Notes under the pieces: model-generated | Told to the model about the DNA's origin: nothing | The model's database searches: none | Seen by the model: the letters and a program-made list of their open reading frames with translations, nothing else | Made by a program: the position numbers and the translations under genes | Shown: one piece after another, positions 17,545 through 25,905 of the stretch | Numbering within the stretch: position 1 is the first letter of the stretch | Layout: every line of letters starts with the position of its first letter | NCBI GenBank assembly: GCA_934661375.1 | Contig: CAKUJH010000002.1 | Location: 62,001-126,000 of the forward strand | Source: an uncultured Victivallales bacterium | GTDB lineage: Bacteria; Verrucomicrobiota; Lentisphaeria; Victivallales; UBA1829 | Reading direction: 5' to 3' | DNA length: 64,000 nt

Positions 17545-19677
17545 TCAACGGGCAGGGACAGGCTTTTCCACCTTCGGGAAATTTTTCAGAAATTCATTCC
17601 AGTATTCCTGAACAAACAGATTGCCCAGATGTCCGCCGCAGTCAAACCAGACAATCCGGCTGTCCAGCGCATCCGTAAGGAAACGGCGGTCAGCGCGGGA
17701 GAGCAGGGGGTCGTCCGCATTGTGAATGATGCGTATGCGTTCCTCTTCGCGCAAGGTTTTTTCAATGGCGCGGAGTCCAGCCCTGCCGTTCAGTTCAGAC
17801 AGCGTGGCGTGAGGGAATTTTTTCTGATACTCGGGCAGCAGACATTCCTGCGCGTAGCGTCTGCCGGAGAACGTATCGATTTCGCGGTACAGGTCATTCC
17901 GGTTCCACCAGGAATACGGCGTCCGCAGGGTCTGCCATTGCGGATTGCTGCGTTTCGCCGACAGCAGAATGTCGCGCAGGGTCAGCCGGAACGAGATGCC
18001 CGACAGCACGGCGGCTTGTCTCCGGGTAAGCGGCACAGCATAATCGGCGGCGGAAGAATGCGGCGTCATCCGCGGATGTTTTTTCGCGGCAATGAACATG
18101 GTTTTGAGCATGGCGTCGCTGCCCTGCCGGAAAAATTCCGCACGGGTCCATTCCGCACTGCGTTCCAGAAAGGAATCGAAAGTGCGCAGGGCATAATACA
18201 GATCGACCGGCGGGTTGACGGCAACAAAGCGTTCGATGCCGAGAACCGGTTTCTGCCGTTCCAGATCCGCCAGATACAGCGTATGAAGTCCGCCCATGGA
18301 ATACCCGGCAAGGCTGACTCCGCTGACCTGGAGATCCGTATTGGTTTTGATATCCTCCAGAATTTTCTGCAGGGCATTGCGCAGCTGCCGGGCATCTTCG
18401 GGTGTGTAACCGGGCAGATAATTGCGGGATGCCTCCATGAATTCGGTGTTGAAAACACTGCTCAATACTGCAACGGAATAGCCGCGTCCGTGAAGAATTT
18501 CCGCCAGCGCGCGCAGCTGCGGCGCTTTGTGATGACCGCCCACGCCCGGCAGCAGAATCACCAGCGGCGCGGGAGTTTTTTCGTCGTTTGCCGGCCAGAG
18601 ATGATACGGCAGTTCCGGCGCATCCGGGGTCAGTGACACCGAACGGTGCAGGGCGCGGGAAACAAAATCCGTATTCCAGATCGAGGATTTCACCCACCAG
18701 CTGACATCATTGTTCTGCATGTTGAACATGGTGAATTTCATCGTGTCCGTTTCCGCCGACTGCGGATGATAATACTGCGCAATGCGGATCAGCCGTTCCG
18801 GAGGTATTTCCGCCAGACTCTCCGCTGCGTCCTGCCGGGCAATGCGGTCCAGCGCGGCGTCGGCGAGTTTCCGGTAATCGATCTGCATGGTGCGGATGTC
18901 AAACCACGGTGAAATCCGGAATGCGGAAGCCGCCGGACCGGACGGAAGCGGTGCGTAATGGTAGTCATGCACATTGATATAGCGCATGGCGACCAGTCCC
19001 ATTTTTGCCAGATCGTAGGGATCGGAAAAAGTCTCGACTGCGGAGACGTACCCGTCGTAGGAATTGACCGCGCGGTTGACGCCCGCCACGGTTCCCGCAT
19101 ACGGCAGAATGAATTTGATGTCCAGCACGGAATCGAACGCCGCGCCGATCTGGTCGCGGAACGTGATGGCGGAACTCAGCGGTATGAACAGGATGAAGCC
19201 CGGTCCGATTCCCCAGGAGGCAAAGGCTTTGCCCATGTTTTCCTTGACCGGCGGCAGTCCCAGCCAGGCGTCGGCGGGATCGAACAGCCCGGCTATGCCG
19301 ACGGTGGAATTGGTGACGAAGCGCACCAGCACAATGCCGCCGCCGAGAAATTTCGCCTGAAGAAAACAGCTCAGCATACGTCCGGGAAACGCCAGATTTT
19401 CCGAAGCATAATCAATGCGCTTGATGACTTCCTTCGGCAGAATGGAGCCGTATATCCAGGAAAACGGGCGTACCAGATAATGCATCAGCACATCGTTGAC
19501 GGAGAACATGGCGCGGTTGAACGGTTCCAGCGGATCGCGTCCTGCCATTTCATCCACCACCGCCGAGGGGGTCCACACCTGCGCCGAACGGGGATCATCG
19601 GCGGCATAACGATGCGTCTCTGTGGTGCAGGCACTCGTCAGAAGAAGAAGCAATGACAGCAGCAGAAGTTTTTTCAT
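17545..19677 (-). CDS. MlaA/VacJ-type lipoprotein fused to an alpha/beta hydrolase
   Basis: This 710-residue protein begins with a lipoprotein signal (lipobox LTSAC, Cys17). Residues about 45-245 are an MlaA domain: RDPLEPFNRAMFSVND, then FVTNSTVGIAGLFDPA and FILPYAGTV. MlaA removes misplaced phospholipids from the outer leaflet of the outer membrane. Residues about 365-710 are an alpha/beta hydrolase with LVILLPGVGGHH, nucleophile Ser460 in AGYSMGGLH, Asp in IHNADDPLL, and His in CGGHLGN near the end. A linked lipase or esterase at the outer membrane is the likely role. GGAG six bases before the ATG at 19677 supports this start. E. coli MlaA has no such second domain. Confidence 0.85.
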   Translation of the reverse strand: MKKLLLLSLLLLLTSACTTETHRYAADDPRSAQVWTPSAVVDEMAGRDPLEPFNRAMFSVNDVLMHYLVRPFSWIYGSILPKEVIKRIDYASENLAFPGRMLSCFLQAKFLGGGIVLVRFVTNSTVGIAGLFDPADAWLGLPPVKENMGKAFASWGIGPGFILFIPLSSAITFRDQIGAAFDSVLDIKFILPYAGTVAGVNRAVNSYDGYVSAVETFSDPYDLAKMGLVAMRYINVHDYHYAPLPSGPAASAFRISPWFDIRTMQIDYRKLADAALDRIARQDAAESLAEIPPERLIRIAQYYHPQSAETDTMKFTMFNMQNNDVSWWVKSSIWNTDFVSRALHRSVSLTPDAPELPYHLWPANDEKTPAPLVILLPGVGGHHKAPQLRALAEILHGRGYSVAVLSSVFNTEFMEASRNYLPGYTPEDARQLRNALQKILEDIKTNTDLQVSGVSLAGYSMGGLHTLYLADLERQKPVLGIERFVAVNPPVDLYYALRTFDSFLERSAEWTRAEFFRQGSDAMLKTMFIAAKKHPRMTPHSSAADYAVPLTRRQAAVLSGISFRLTLRDILLSAKRSNPQWQTLRTPYSWWNRNDLYREIDTFSGRRYAQECLLPEYQKKFPHATLSELNGRAGLRAIEKTLREEERIRIIHNADDPLLSRADRRFLTDALDSRIVWFDCGGHLGNLFVQEYWNEFLKNFPKVEKPVPAR

Positions 19678-19703
19678 GATATTCTCCATAAATGTATCTG
19701 TTT

Positions 19704-19732
19704 AAAATACAGCGGATTTCCGGTTTTTTCAA
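19704..19732 (-). promoter_or_regulatory. Predicted promoter of the MlaA-hydrolase gene
   Basis: On the minus strand: TTGAAA (19727-19732), 17-base spacer, TATTTT (19704-19709), 26 bases before the ATG. Confidence 0.45.
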
Positions 19733-19797
19733 GGAGTGATTCCATCTGATTTGACAGAAAATCCATATGCCGCACGCGGCGGAGTGCTGCCGTCGGA

Positions 19798-19830
19798 CCG
19801 GACCGTTCCGGGGCAGGGGAGACGGTCCGG
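19798..19830 (-). terminator. Terminator-like hairpin after the 221-residue protein gene
   Basis: CCGGACCGT (19798-19806) and ACGGTCCGG (19822-19830) pair perfectly just beyond the stop codon at 19845. There is no U-run, so intrinsic termination is uncertain. Confidence 0.35.
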
Positions 19831-19844
19831 CAGTCTGGAGAAGG

Positions 19845-20510
19845 TCAGTCGGAAACGCGCTCCGCCATGACCGGGGTTGAACTTACCTGGGTTTCGAGGG
19901 TGAAATCGTAGAACCGGTTGCGCCCTTCGCAGGCGGTGAAGCCGACGTAATAAGTTTCCGGCCAGTCATCGGCGAGCCGGCAGCCGAAGGTCTGACCGCA
20001 GCAGCCCATGATGAGGAATTTTCCTTTGCTGCGGAAGAACATTTCGGCGGAGAGAGTGTATTTTTCACCGATTTTCAGATTCATGTCCATGAACGAAAGC
20101 AGTTTCCAGGAAGGTTTGCCGTCGCGGTAGAAATGATGCCAAAGATTGATGCCGCAGTCATAGAGAACGACTTCCAGATGTTCATGATGAACGGGACCGA
20201 GTTCGCGGGAAAACACCAGCAGAGGAGCCATGCGTCCATCGAAGGCACAGGTGGCGGAAGCGCGGGCGCAGCCTTGAACCGGTTCTTTGAGCAGCATACT
20301 GATGTAGCTTTCCCCGGTGCGGTCGCGTCCCATCTGCATGTCTTCGGGACGCAGATCCGCGGGCATGTAGTTGGCGATATGATCGGGATATTGTTCCCAG
20401 TGACTCATATCTGTCCAGCGCGGGCTGCGGACAACCTGCCAGTCTGCGGGATCCCAGACACCCTGTTTGAATTCGCAGTGATAGAAATTTTTTGCAATAT
20501 TCTGAACCAT
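19845..20510 (-). CDS. Hypothetical protein, 221 residues
   Basis: I do not recognise this protein. It has no signal peptide or membrane segment. It is rich in aromatic residues with alternating beta-type segments (HEHLEVVLYDCGINLWHHF, KYTLSAEMFFRSKGKFL, YYVGFTACEGRNRFYDFTL), as in concanavalin-like beta-sandwich carbohydrate-binding folds. A lectin-like or glycoside-binding role is only a guess. A promoter-like sequence lies upstream and the gene appears to be transcribed alone. Base composition is like the GC-rich genes to its left, so the AT-rich acquired block begins after it. Confidence 0.65.
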   Translation of the reverse strand: MVQNIAKNFYHCEFKQGVWDPADWQVVRSPRWTDMSHWEQYPDHIANYMPADLRPEDMQMGRDRTGESYISMLLKEPVQGCARASATCAFDGRMAPLLVFSRELGPVHHEHLEVVLYDCGINLWHHFYRDGKPSWKLLSFMDMNLKIGEKYTLSAEMFFRSKGKFLIMGCCGQTFGCRLADDWPETYYVGFTACEGRNRFYDFTLETQVSSTPVMAERVSD

Positions 20511-20543
20511 ACAGTCATCTCCTGATTTTGAATTGAGCTGGAT

Positions 20544-20571
20544 AATATACAGTTCATTTTATTTTTTGAAA
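20544..20571 (-). promoter_or_regulatory. Predicted promoter of the 221-residue protein gene
   Basis: On the minus strand: TTTCAA (20566-20571), 16-base spacer ending CTG, TATATT (20544-20549), 33 bases before the ATG. Confidence 0.45.
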
Positions 20572-20816
20572 CTGCGGCAGTAAGAAAACACAATAAAATA
20601 CCGGAAGATTACAAGTCGTTCCGGAAGAAAGATGAAAAAAAATCAGAAAAAATTATTTTTGCATGTAAGAATTGACTTGATTTTGGTAATCAGTATATGA
20701 ACAGAGGATACCGGTTTCCGGAATGTGTACGAAAAACTTGCAAAGCGACGGCAGCTGCATGAAAGATTCCGGTGTCATCTGTTTTTTTACGAAAAAAAGC
20801 TGTAAAAGATTTGCAT

Positions 20817-20844
20817 TTGCAGATTAAACAGTGTATTGTATAAT
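20817..20844 (+). promoter_or_regulatory. Predicted promoter of the AT-rich fatty-acid/polyketide-like operon
   Basis: TTGCAG (20817-20822), 16-base spacer, TATAAT (20839-20844), a consensus -10 box. The next confident gene on this strand is the GIY-YIG gene, so this is the best candidate to drive 21113-27383. Between 20572 and 20816 I see nothing else that can be assigned. Confidence 0.55.
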
Positions 20845-20860
20845 ATGCAGACAGGAGAAA

Positions 20861-20881
20861 ATGTCTGTAATGTTTGTGTGA
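20861..20881 (+). other. Possible six-codon leader peptide
   Basis: GGAGAAA directly precedes ATG, and the frame encodes MSVMFV then TGA. It lies 17 bases after the TATAAT box and is flanked by a short inverted repeat (CAGACA, then TGTCTG). It could be a translated leader or chance. Confidence 0.2.
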
Positions 20882-21112
20882 TGGGACTTGAACGATAAAA
20901 CTTGCAAACTTTACCGCTTACTCAGGAATCCCGGAACAGGACAAGCTATGAAGAAAATATGGCTGGTTTCAGATTATGACAGTCATATTGTTTTGTTGCG
21001 TTCTGCTTTACTGAGTAAACGGCTGCAAGCCGGAGAAAAAATGAAGACAGAACGTTTTTTATTTAATGCGTCTTACGCGAACGAAGTGAGCGCAAGCAAG
21101 GAAGGAACTGCA

Positions 21113-21571
21113 ATGGATTTTTTGGAAAATTACAAACAGACTCTCGGTCTTGAAATGGGGACATTAAACGATGTTCCCGAATGTCCGGGCGTTTATCTCC
21201 TTTTTGCTGACAATGGGGAAATAATATACGTTGGGAAATCAAACAATCTGCGAAAAAGGCTTCTCGAACATTTTTCATCTAATGAAAAAAATATTCATCT
21301 TCGACTCCACTCAAAATATTTTATTTGGAATGCTACTGACTCTGAATTTACGGCAGAAGAAATGGAAGGAAAAATTTTTGATGCAATTGTAGAGGATTGC
21401 GGTTCAGCTCCGATTGGCAATAAAAACGCGCCTCCAAAATCAAAATATAGCGAAAAATTCCAAGTAAAGAGTCCGTACAACAAGCTCATTAGAAGTCTTT
21501 GTCATCTATTGTCTAAAGCGAAAGGTGGGAAAACTTCCGACAATAAGACTACATTACAAGGTTTAAAATAA
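21113..21571 (+). CDS. GIY-YIG domain protein
   Basis: The GIY-YIG nuclease core is visible at about residues 25-60: CPGVYLLFADNGEIIYVGKS, followed by NNLRKRLLEHF with the expected Arg, and a Glu in AEEMEGKIFD. Such domains occur in UvrC, homing endonucleases and repair or mobile-element proteins. I chose the ATG at 21113 because AAGGAAGGAA lies just upstream and the domain starts soon after, giving 152 residues. In-frame starts at 20948 and 20888 would add up to 75 residues without recognisable content. The gap to the next gene is only 20 bases, so it is probably the first gene of the following operon. The AT-rich composition begins around here. Confidence 0.7.
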   Translation: MDFLENYKQTLGLEMGTLNDVPECPGVYLLFADNGEIIYVGKSNNLRKRLLEHFSSNEKNIHLRLHSKYFIWNATDSEFTAEEMEGKIFDAIVEDCGSAPIGNKNAPPKSKYSEKFQVKSPYNKLIRSLCHLLSKAKGGKTSDNKTTLQGLK

Positions 21572-21591
21572 CACTTTTCGATGAGGACATA

Positions 21592-22095
21592 ATGCGATTT
21601 ATAATGATTGACAAATTGACGTCGTTGCAGAAAAATAAATCTGCAACGGCGATAAAAAACATAGCTTTGAGCGAAGATTTTTTTGAGGATCATTTTCCTC
21701 TTCGTCCGATAATGCCCGGAGTCCTTCTTATTGAAGGAATGGCTCAATTGGCGGGGCTTTTATTGTCGGATACCGCAAAAAACAAATTTTCTCTTGAAGC
21801 CAGAGCAATTATGACAATTGTTAATCAAATGAAATTCCGCAAAACAGTTTTTCCTGGAGAGCAGATTGAATACAGAGCAGAAATATCCCAAATTAATGAA
21901 TTCGGCGGAATTGTGAATGTCAAAACATATAGAAAAAACGGACCTATAAACGGGCGATTGCTTGAAGACGGTGTTGATGAACTGATTGCAGAGGGTAGTA
22001 TAACTTTTGCATTTTATACGGAGAAGAGTAATATGCAAACGGAAAAAGTAAATTTCCTTCTCAATTTTATTGCGGGGGATCTGATTAATGCGTGA
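21592..22095 (+). CDS. FabZ-like 3-hydroxyacyl-ACP dehydratase
   Basis: This 167-residue hotdog-fold protein carries the FabA/FabZ signature FFEDHFPLRPIMPGVLLIEG. His34 and Glu48 are in the catalytic positions. It should remove water from 3-hydroxyacyl chains held on a carrier protein. GAGGA precedes the ATG, and the stop overlaps the next start by eight bases, so the two are translationally coupled. It is strongly AT-rich compared with housekeeping genes in the window, which argues for horizontal transfer. The C-terminal 25 residues (after AFYTEKSN) have no clear counterpart in FabZ. Confidence 0.85.
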   Translation: MRFIMIDKLTSLQKNKSATAIKNIALSEDFFEDHFPLRPIMPGVLLIEGMAQLAGLLLSDTAKNKFSLEARAIMTIVNQMKFRKTVFPGEQIEYRAEISQINEFGGIVNVKTYRKNGPINGRLLEDGVDELIAEGSITFAFYTEKSNMQTEKVNFLLNFIAGDLINA

Positions 22096-22984
22096 AATAG
22101 GTGTCGCTGGTATCGGACTATTTTCCTTGCTTGCTGACAATGTAAATAAACATTGTACAAAAATAGAAAAGGGGAATACAATAAAATTTATTCGCTCACA
22201 AGTAGATGCAATTGGCGTTCACGGTCTGGATGAATATCTCCAAAATTTTCTTCCATATACCAAAATGAATAAATTTATGTCTTCGACTTCGATGCTTATG
22301 GCATTAGCAGCACAAGAAGCCTTATGCGAACTCGATCTATCATTGATTGCTCCCGAAAGAATAGGACTCTTTGCTGCTACGGGTTTAGCAAGTGGAAATT
22401 TTTTTGAATGTTTGGAAGCTCTGAAGAATAGTTTTACGGATACCGGATTTTCGCTTGCTAAATTTAATAGAGATGGAATGGATTCCATCAACCCTCTTAT
22501 GTGTTTCAAAGCGCTTGGCAATATGCCGCCTTGTATCGTCAGTATATTGCATCAAATAAAAGGTTCTCATTTGCTTTTTCATCCATTTGAAGATCAAGGA
22601 GCAGCAGCTTTATATGAAGGATATCATGCAGTACAAAATGGTGAAATTGAATATGCTATTATTTTGGCTGCTGATGATCCTATGCATTTAGCTAATTATA
22701 CATATTTTGTTGATAACAACCTTTTTTCAAAAGATGATATTCCCAATCCGTGCGGGGCCGCAATCGTTTTATCTGGATCACTTAATGATAGCCTTTGTAC
22801 TGTCAATAGTATAGATATGCATTTCGACAACGCAATATTTAACGATCCGATAAGAAATATTGTTGGACGAACAGTTGCACCTGCAGCATTAGTGCAATTT
22901 ATCCTATCTATGACATGTTCAACTCCATATCCACAAAAAATTTCGGCCAATGGACAAACAATCAGCTGGAGTCTGAAAAAATGA
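22088..22984 (+). CDS. Ketosynthase-like protein without active-site cysteine (chain-length-factor type)
   Basis: The protein has a thiolase-fold N-terminal half (LMALAAQEALCEL, RIGLFAATGLASG) but is only 298 residues long, against about 400 for a full ketosynthase. Aligned by eye to the downstream ketosynthase, the nucleophile Cys falls at Glu168 (HPFEDQGAAALYEGYHAV), and the last His falls at Arg261 (NIVGRTVAPAALVQF). The CHATGT segment is missing. It therefore cannot condense acyl chains and resembles the short chain-length-factor partners of aryl-polyene and type II polyketide ketosynthases. It ends in an ATGA overlap with the true ketosynthase gene, which supports a heterodimer. Confidence 0.75.
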   Translation: MREIGVAGIGLFSLLADNVNKHCTKIEKGNTIKFIRSQVDAIGVHGLDEYLQNFLPYTKMNKFMSSTSMLMALAAQEALCELDLSLIAPERIGLFAATGLASGNFFECLEALKNSFTDTGFSLAKFNRDGMDSINPLMCFKALGNMPPCIVSILHQIKGSHLLFHPFEDQGAAALYEGYHAVQNGEIEYAIILAADDPMHLANYTYFVDNNLFSKDDIPNPCGAAIVLSGSLNDSLCTVNSIDMHFDNAIFNDPIRNIVGRTVAPAALVQFILSMTCSTPYPQKISANGQTISWSLKK

Positions 22985-24171
22985 GAAGAGTTGTTGTAAC
23001 TGGTTTTGGTATTGTTTGCTCAATAGGGAACAATGTTAAACTTTTTTTTGATGGTATATCTAACCATTTGTGCGGAATAGATAAAATCACTTTGTTTGAT
23101 ACTGAAAATCTTGATGTTCACATTGCAGCGGAAGTTAAAAATATTGAAACGCATAGGGTAGACAGGAAGATTGATTTTGCGCTTTATGCAGCTCAGGAAG
23201 CAATGGAGATGGCCAAAGAAAAAGAATTTAATACTACTACTCTTTTACATATTGGAAGCAGTTTAGAAACAGTTGATTTTTCAGCATTGTATTCTCTGCC
23301 CAATTTAGATAATATTGATATATCACTACTTTCAAAATACCAAAATCAACGTATACCATTAGATACAGCTGGGCGCCTTTTAATTGCTCAATATGGGAAT
23401 CCCAGACTTTTCCTTAACAATGTTTCTGCATGTGCCATTGGAACACAAACGATAGGTCATGCCTTTCATGCAATACGTTCGGGGCAGTATGATAAGGCTT
23501 TGGCTGGTGGGTTTGATTCTATGCTAAATCCCATTGGACTTGGTGGATTTCAAAAATTGGGGGCGCTTTCCCCTGATGGTTGTTTCCCTTTTGATTCACG
23601 GAGAGCCGGTTTAGTTTTGGGAGAAGGAGCCGCAATGATTTTTTTGGAATCATTAGAATCTGCCATCAACAGAAGAAAAAAAATATATGCTGAAGTCTGT
23701 GGTTATGGAGCATCGTTGGATGCATATAGTTTGAGTGCACCATCAGAAGATGGCACTGGAGCAAAACGGGCGATGCTTGCTGCAATCGATGATGCAAAAA
23801 TGACACCAGATTTGATAGATCTTATTAATTGTCATGCAACGGGGACATATCTTAATGATCCTGTTGAAGCCAAGGCTATTCAAGAAGTTTTTGGCTCTCG
23901 TTTTTCAACGATTCCTGTTGTTGCGTTAAAAAGTCAGATCGGTCATTTAATTGGAGCAGCTGGTGCGGTGGAATTCGTTAGTTGTCTCTATTCATTACTG
24001 ACGAATAAAATACCAGCTAATATTGGTTTGAAAAATGTCGGTCGTGATTGTGATTTGCATCACATTCGAATTGAGGATAATAATTTATGGAGCGGAAATA
24101 CGATTTTAAGTAATAGTTTTGGGTTTGGTGGACAAAATAGTTGCATTGTCTTGAGGAGATATTCAGAATGA
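22981..24171 (+). CDS. FabF-like 3-oxoacyl-ACP synthase (ketosynthase alpha)
   Basis: This 396-residue enzyme starts MRRVVVTGFGIVCSIG, the FabF opening. The Cys-His-His triad is complete: Cys151 in VSACAIGTQ, His285 in NCHATGTYLND, and His322 in LKSQIGHLIGAAG. It would perform decarboxylative Claisen condensation on carrier-protein-bound chains. The start at 22981 overlaps the previous stop as ATGA and is preferred over an upstream in-frame ATG inside the preceding gene. The stop overlaps the ketoreductase start by three bases. The tight coupling to a cysteine-less partner points to a KS-alpha/KS-beta pair rather than primary fatty-acid synthesis. Confidence 0.92.
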   Translation: MRRVVVTGFGIVCSIGNNVKLFFDGISNHLCGIDKITLFDTENLDVHIAAEVKNIETHRVDRKIDFALYAAQEAMEMAKEKEFNTTTLLHIGSSLETVDFSALYSLPNLDNIDISLLSKYQNQRIPLDTAGRLLIAQYGNPRLFLNNVSACAIGTQTIGHAFHAIRSGQYDKALAGGFDSMLNPIGLGGFQKLGALSPDGCFPFDSRRAGLVLGEGAAMIFLESLESAINRRKKIYAEVCGYGASLDAYSLSAPSEDGTGAKRAMLAAIDDAKMTPDLIDLINCHATGTYLNDPVEAKAIQEVFGSRFSTIPVVALKSQIGHLIGAAGAVEFVSCLYSLLTNKIPANIGLKNVGRDCDLHHIRIEDNNLWSGNTILSNSFGFGGQNSCIVLRRYSE

Positions 24172-24857
24172 TTGACATACCTGTCGCGATAATTGTTGGT
24201 GGAACCGGAGGAATCGGTACATGTATTATGGACGAATTTCAAGCCCATGGATACCACGTTTGGGGTATTTCAAGAAAAGAGAAAAATCAAGACAATTGGG
24301 TTTGCGTTAACTCTATAGAAAAAATAGAACAGGCATTAGAACATATATATGATGTGTGTGGAAGAATTGATGTTTTGGTTAATGCAGCGGGAAAAACTAT
24401 TGAATCCCCGGCACTAATGACAGATATTGATGAGTGGAATGATGTTTTTAAGGTCAATTCCCAATATGCATTTATTTGGAGTTGCTCTGTTGCGAAATAC
24501 ATGATGTTGGCAAAATTCGGACGAATTATCCTTTTTTCCAGTATTGTAGCAAGATATGGTGGACGCGGAGAATGTGCATATGCAGCAAGTAAAGCCGCAA
24601 TAGAAGCGTTGGTTCGCGTATTAGCATTAGAACTTGGTAGCAGGAATATAACTGTTAATGCGATTGCTCCAGGTGTAATAAAAACGGGAATGACCAAAAG
24701 CATTGTGGAACAATATGGGGATATGTTACTTAAAGCTATACCCGTCCATCGTTTTGGTGATCCACAAGAGGTTGCAAAACTTGCTGTTTTTTTGGCATCT
24801 GCAGGTTATATAAATGGTCAAACAATAGCAATTGACGGTGGGTTAGGAATAGGCTAA
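24168..24857 (+). CDS. FabG-like 3-oxoacyl-ACP reductase (short-chain dehydrogenase)
   Basis: A classical short-chain dehydrogenase of 229 residues. The cofactor motif is VGGTGGIGTC (residues 10-19, with Gly-Gly in place of the more usual Thr-Gly), followed by NAAGK near residue 72. The catalytic Ser is around 124-125 (LFSSIVARYGG), Tyr138 and Lys142 are in YAASK, and IAPGVIKTGM follows. It would reduce the 3-oxoacyl product of the adjacent ketosynthase with NAD(P)H. The start overlaps the ketosynthase stop (ATGA) and the next gene follows after two bases. Confidence 0.92.
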   Translation: MIDIPVAIIVGGTGGIGTCIMDEFQAHGYHVWGISRKEKNQDNWVCVNSIEKIEQALEHIYDVCGRIDVLVNAAGKTIESPALMTDIDEWNDVFKVNSQYAFIWSCSVAKYMMLAKFGRIILFSSIVARYGGRGECAYAASKAAIEALVRVLALELGSRNITVNAIAPGVIKTGMTKSIVEQYGDMLLKAIPVHRFGDPQEVAKLAVFLASAGYINGQTIAIDGGLGIG

Positions 24858-24859
24858 TT

Positions 24860-25411
24860 ATGGAATACATTGATTTGCTCTTACAACGACACAGTTGCCG
24901 ATCTTTTCAAAAGAAGCCGATTCCTAATACTTTATTGGATCAGCTTATCAAAGAATCGGATTTCGCTCCGATGTCTGGAAACAGGAAAAAAGACCGACAA
25001 CTTATTCCTATTAGCGATCCGTTAAAACTTCACCATATGGCAGAAATTGTAAAGAAAAAATGGGAAAACGCATTAGATCCCGATAATTTATTTTATTTGC
25101 AATTGAAAAAATATGGTAAAAATTTTATACATTTTGCAAATGCTCCAACCGTTATTTTCTTGGCAGCCCGGTGTGCGCCAGATTATTTTGTTGACATATT
25201 TGGAGAATGTCTCGCTGATCGATTTCATGGGAATAGTGCATCTGTTTTTCAGGCGGCCATGCTTTTTATGCTTTCTGCCGAAAACAATGGTTTAGCGACC
25301 TGTATGATGACGGGACCATTAGTTGCGTCACATGAGTTAGGTGTTGAAATAAACCTTCAGCCACATTGGAAATTATGTGGTCTGATTTCGGTTGGTTACA
25401 AAAAAAACTAA
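24860..25411 (+). CDS. Nitroreductase-family flavoprotein
   Basis: The protein has 183 residues and opens with LLLQRHSCRSFQKKPIP, the FMN-phosphate-binding start of the nitroreductase family. The mid-section APMSGNRKKDRQLIPI and C-terminal NGLATCMMTGP are also typical. Known members reduce nitro groups, quinones or enoates, or oxidise thiazoline and oxazoline rings. Inside a ketosynthase/ketoreductase/dehydratase operon it could act as an enoyl reductase-like or desaturating enzyme on the chain. That is inference, and no canonical enoyl reductase is present. Confidence 0.85.
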   Translation: MEYIDLLLQRHSCRSFQKKPIPNTLLDQLIKESDFAPMSGNRKKDRQLIPISDPLKLHHMAEIVKKKWENALDPDNLFYLQLKKYGKNFIHFANAPTVIFLAARCAPDYFVDIFGECLADRFHGNSASVFQAAMLFMLSAENNGLATCMMTGPLVASHELGVEINLQPHWKLCGLISVGYKKN

Positions 25412-25462
25412 AATAAAGGATTTCTGCAAATAAATAACAAAACGTCTCAAAATAACGAGGTG

Positions 25463-25879
25463 ATGACTCGTGAGGAAATTTTCGAAAAAATTAAAGAAGC
25501 GATTGTATGTGTTGCTCATATAAAAGATAAAGAAATGATAAAAATGGAAAGTCGATTAATTACCGACTTGGGGCTTGATTCCCTTGATATGCTTGATTTA
25601 ATTTTTCATTTAGAAAAAATATTTAAAATCAAGCTTGATCCAAAAGAAATAGCTAAAAGATCACGCGAAAAGTTGGGCGATAGACCTTTTGAAAAAGAAG
25701 GGATCTTGACAGAAGATGCTTTAATTGAATTGCGAAAAGCGATGCCTGAAGTACCGCAAGAAGAACTGCATTCCGAACTTTTAACAAAAGATTTGGGAAA
25801 AGTCTTTCGTGTGATAACTTTTGTACGGATTATTGAAGGAATTCAAATTTATAAAAGCCAACATAAAGATGAAGAATAA
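25463..25879 (+). CDS. Acyl carrier protein with an extended C-terminus
   Basis: Residues 1-60 form an acyl carrier protein: LITDLGLDSLDMLDLIFHLE, with Ser40 as the phosphopantetheine site in Asp-Ser-Leu. The protein is 138 residues long, nearly twice a normal ACP. The added part (about residues 70-138, EGILTEDALIELRKAMPEVP and onwards) is predicted helical and has no motif that I recognise. Similar long ACPs are known in some lipid and aryl-polyene-like clusters. A GTG directly before the ATG is a possible alternative start. It lies 51 bases after the nitroreductase gene, within the AT-rich operon. Confidence 0.85.
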   Translation: MTREEIFEKIKEAIVCVAHIKDKEMIKMESRLITDLGLDSLDMLDLIFHLEKIFKIKLDPKEIAKRSREKLGDRPFEKEGILTEDALIELRKAMPEVPQEELHSELLTKDLGKVFRVITFVRIIEGIQIYKSQHKDEE

Positions 25880-25905
25880 AATGCGAAATGAAGGACAATT
25901 ATAAT

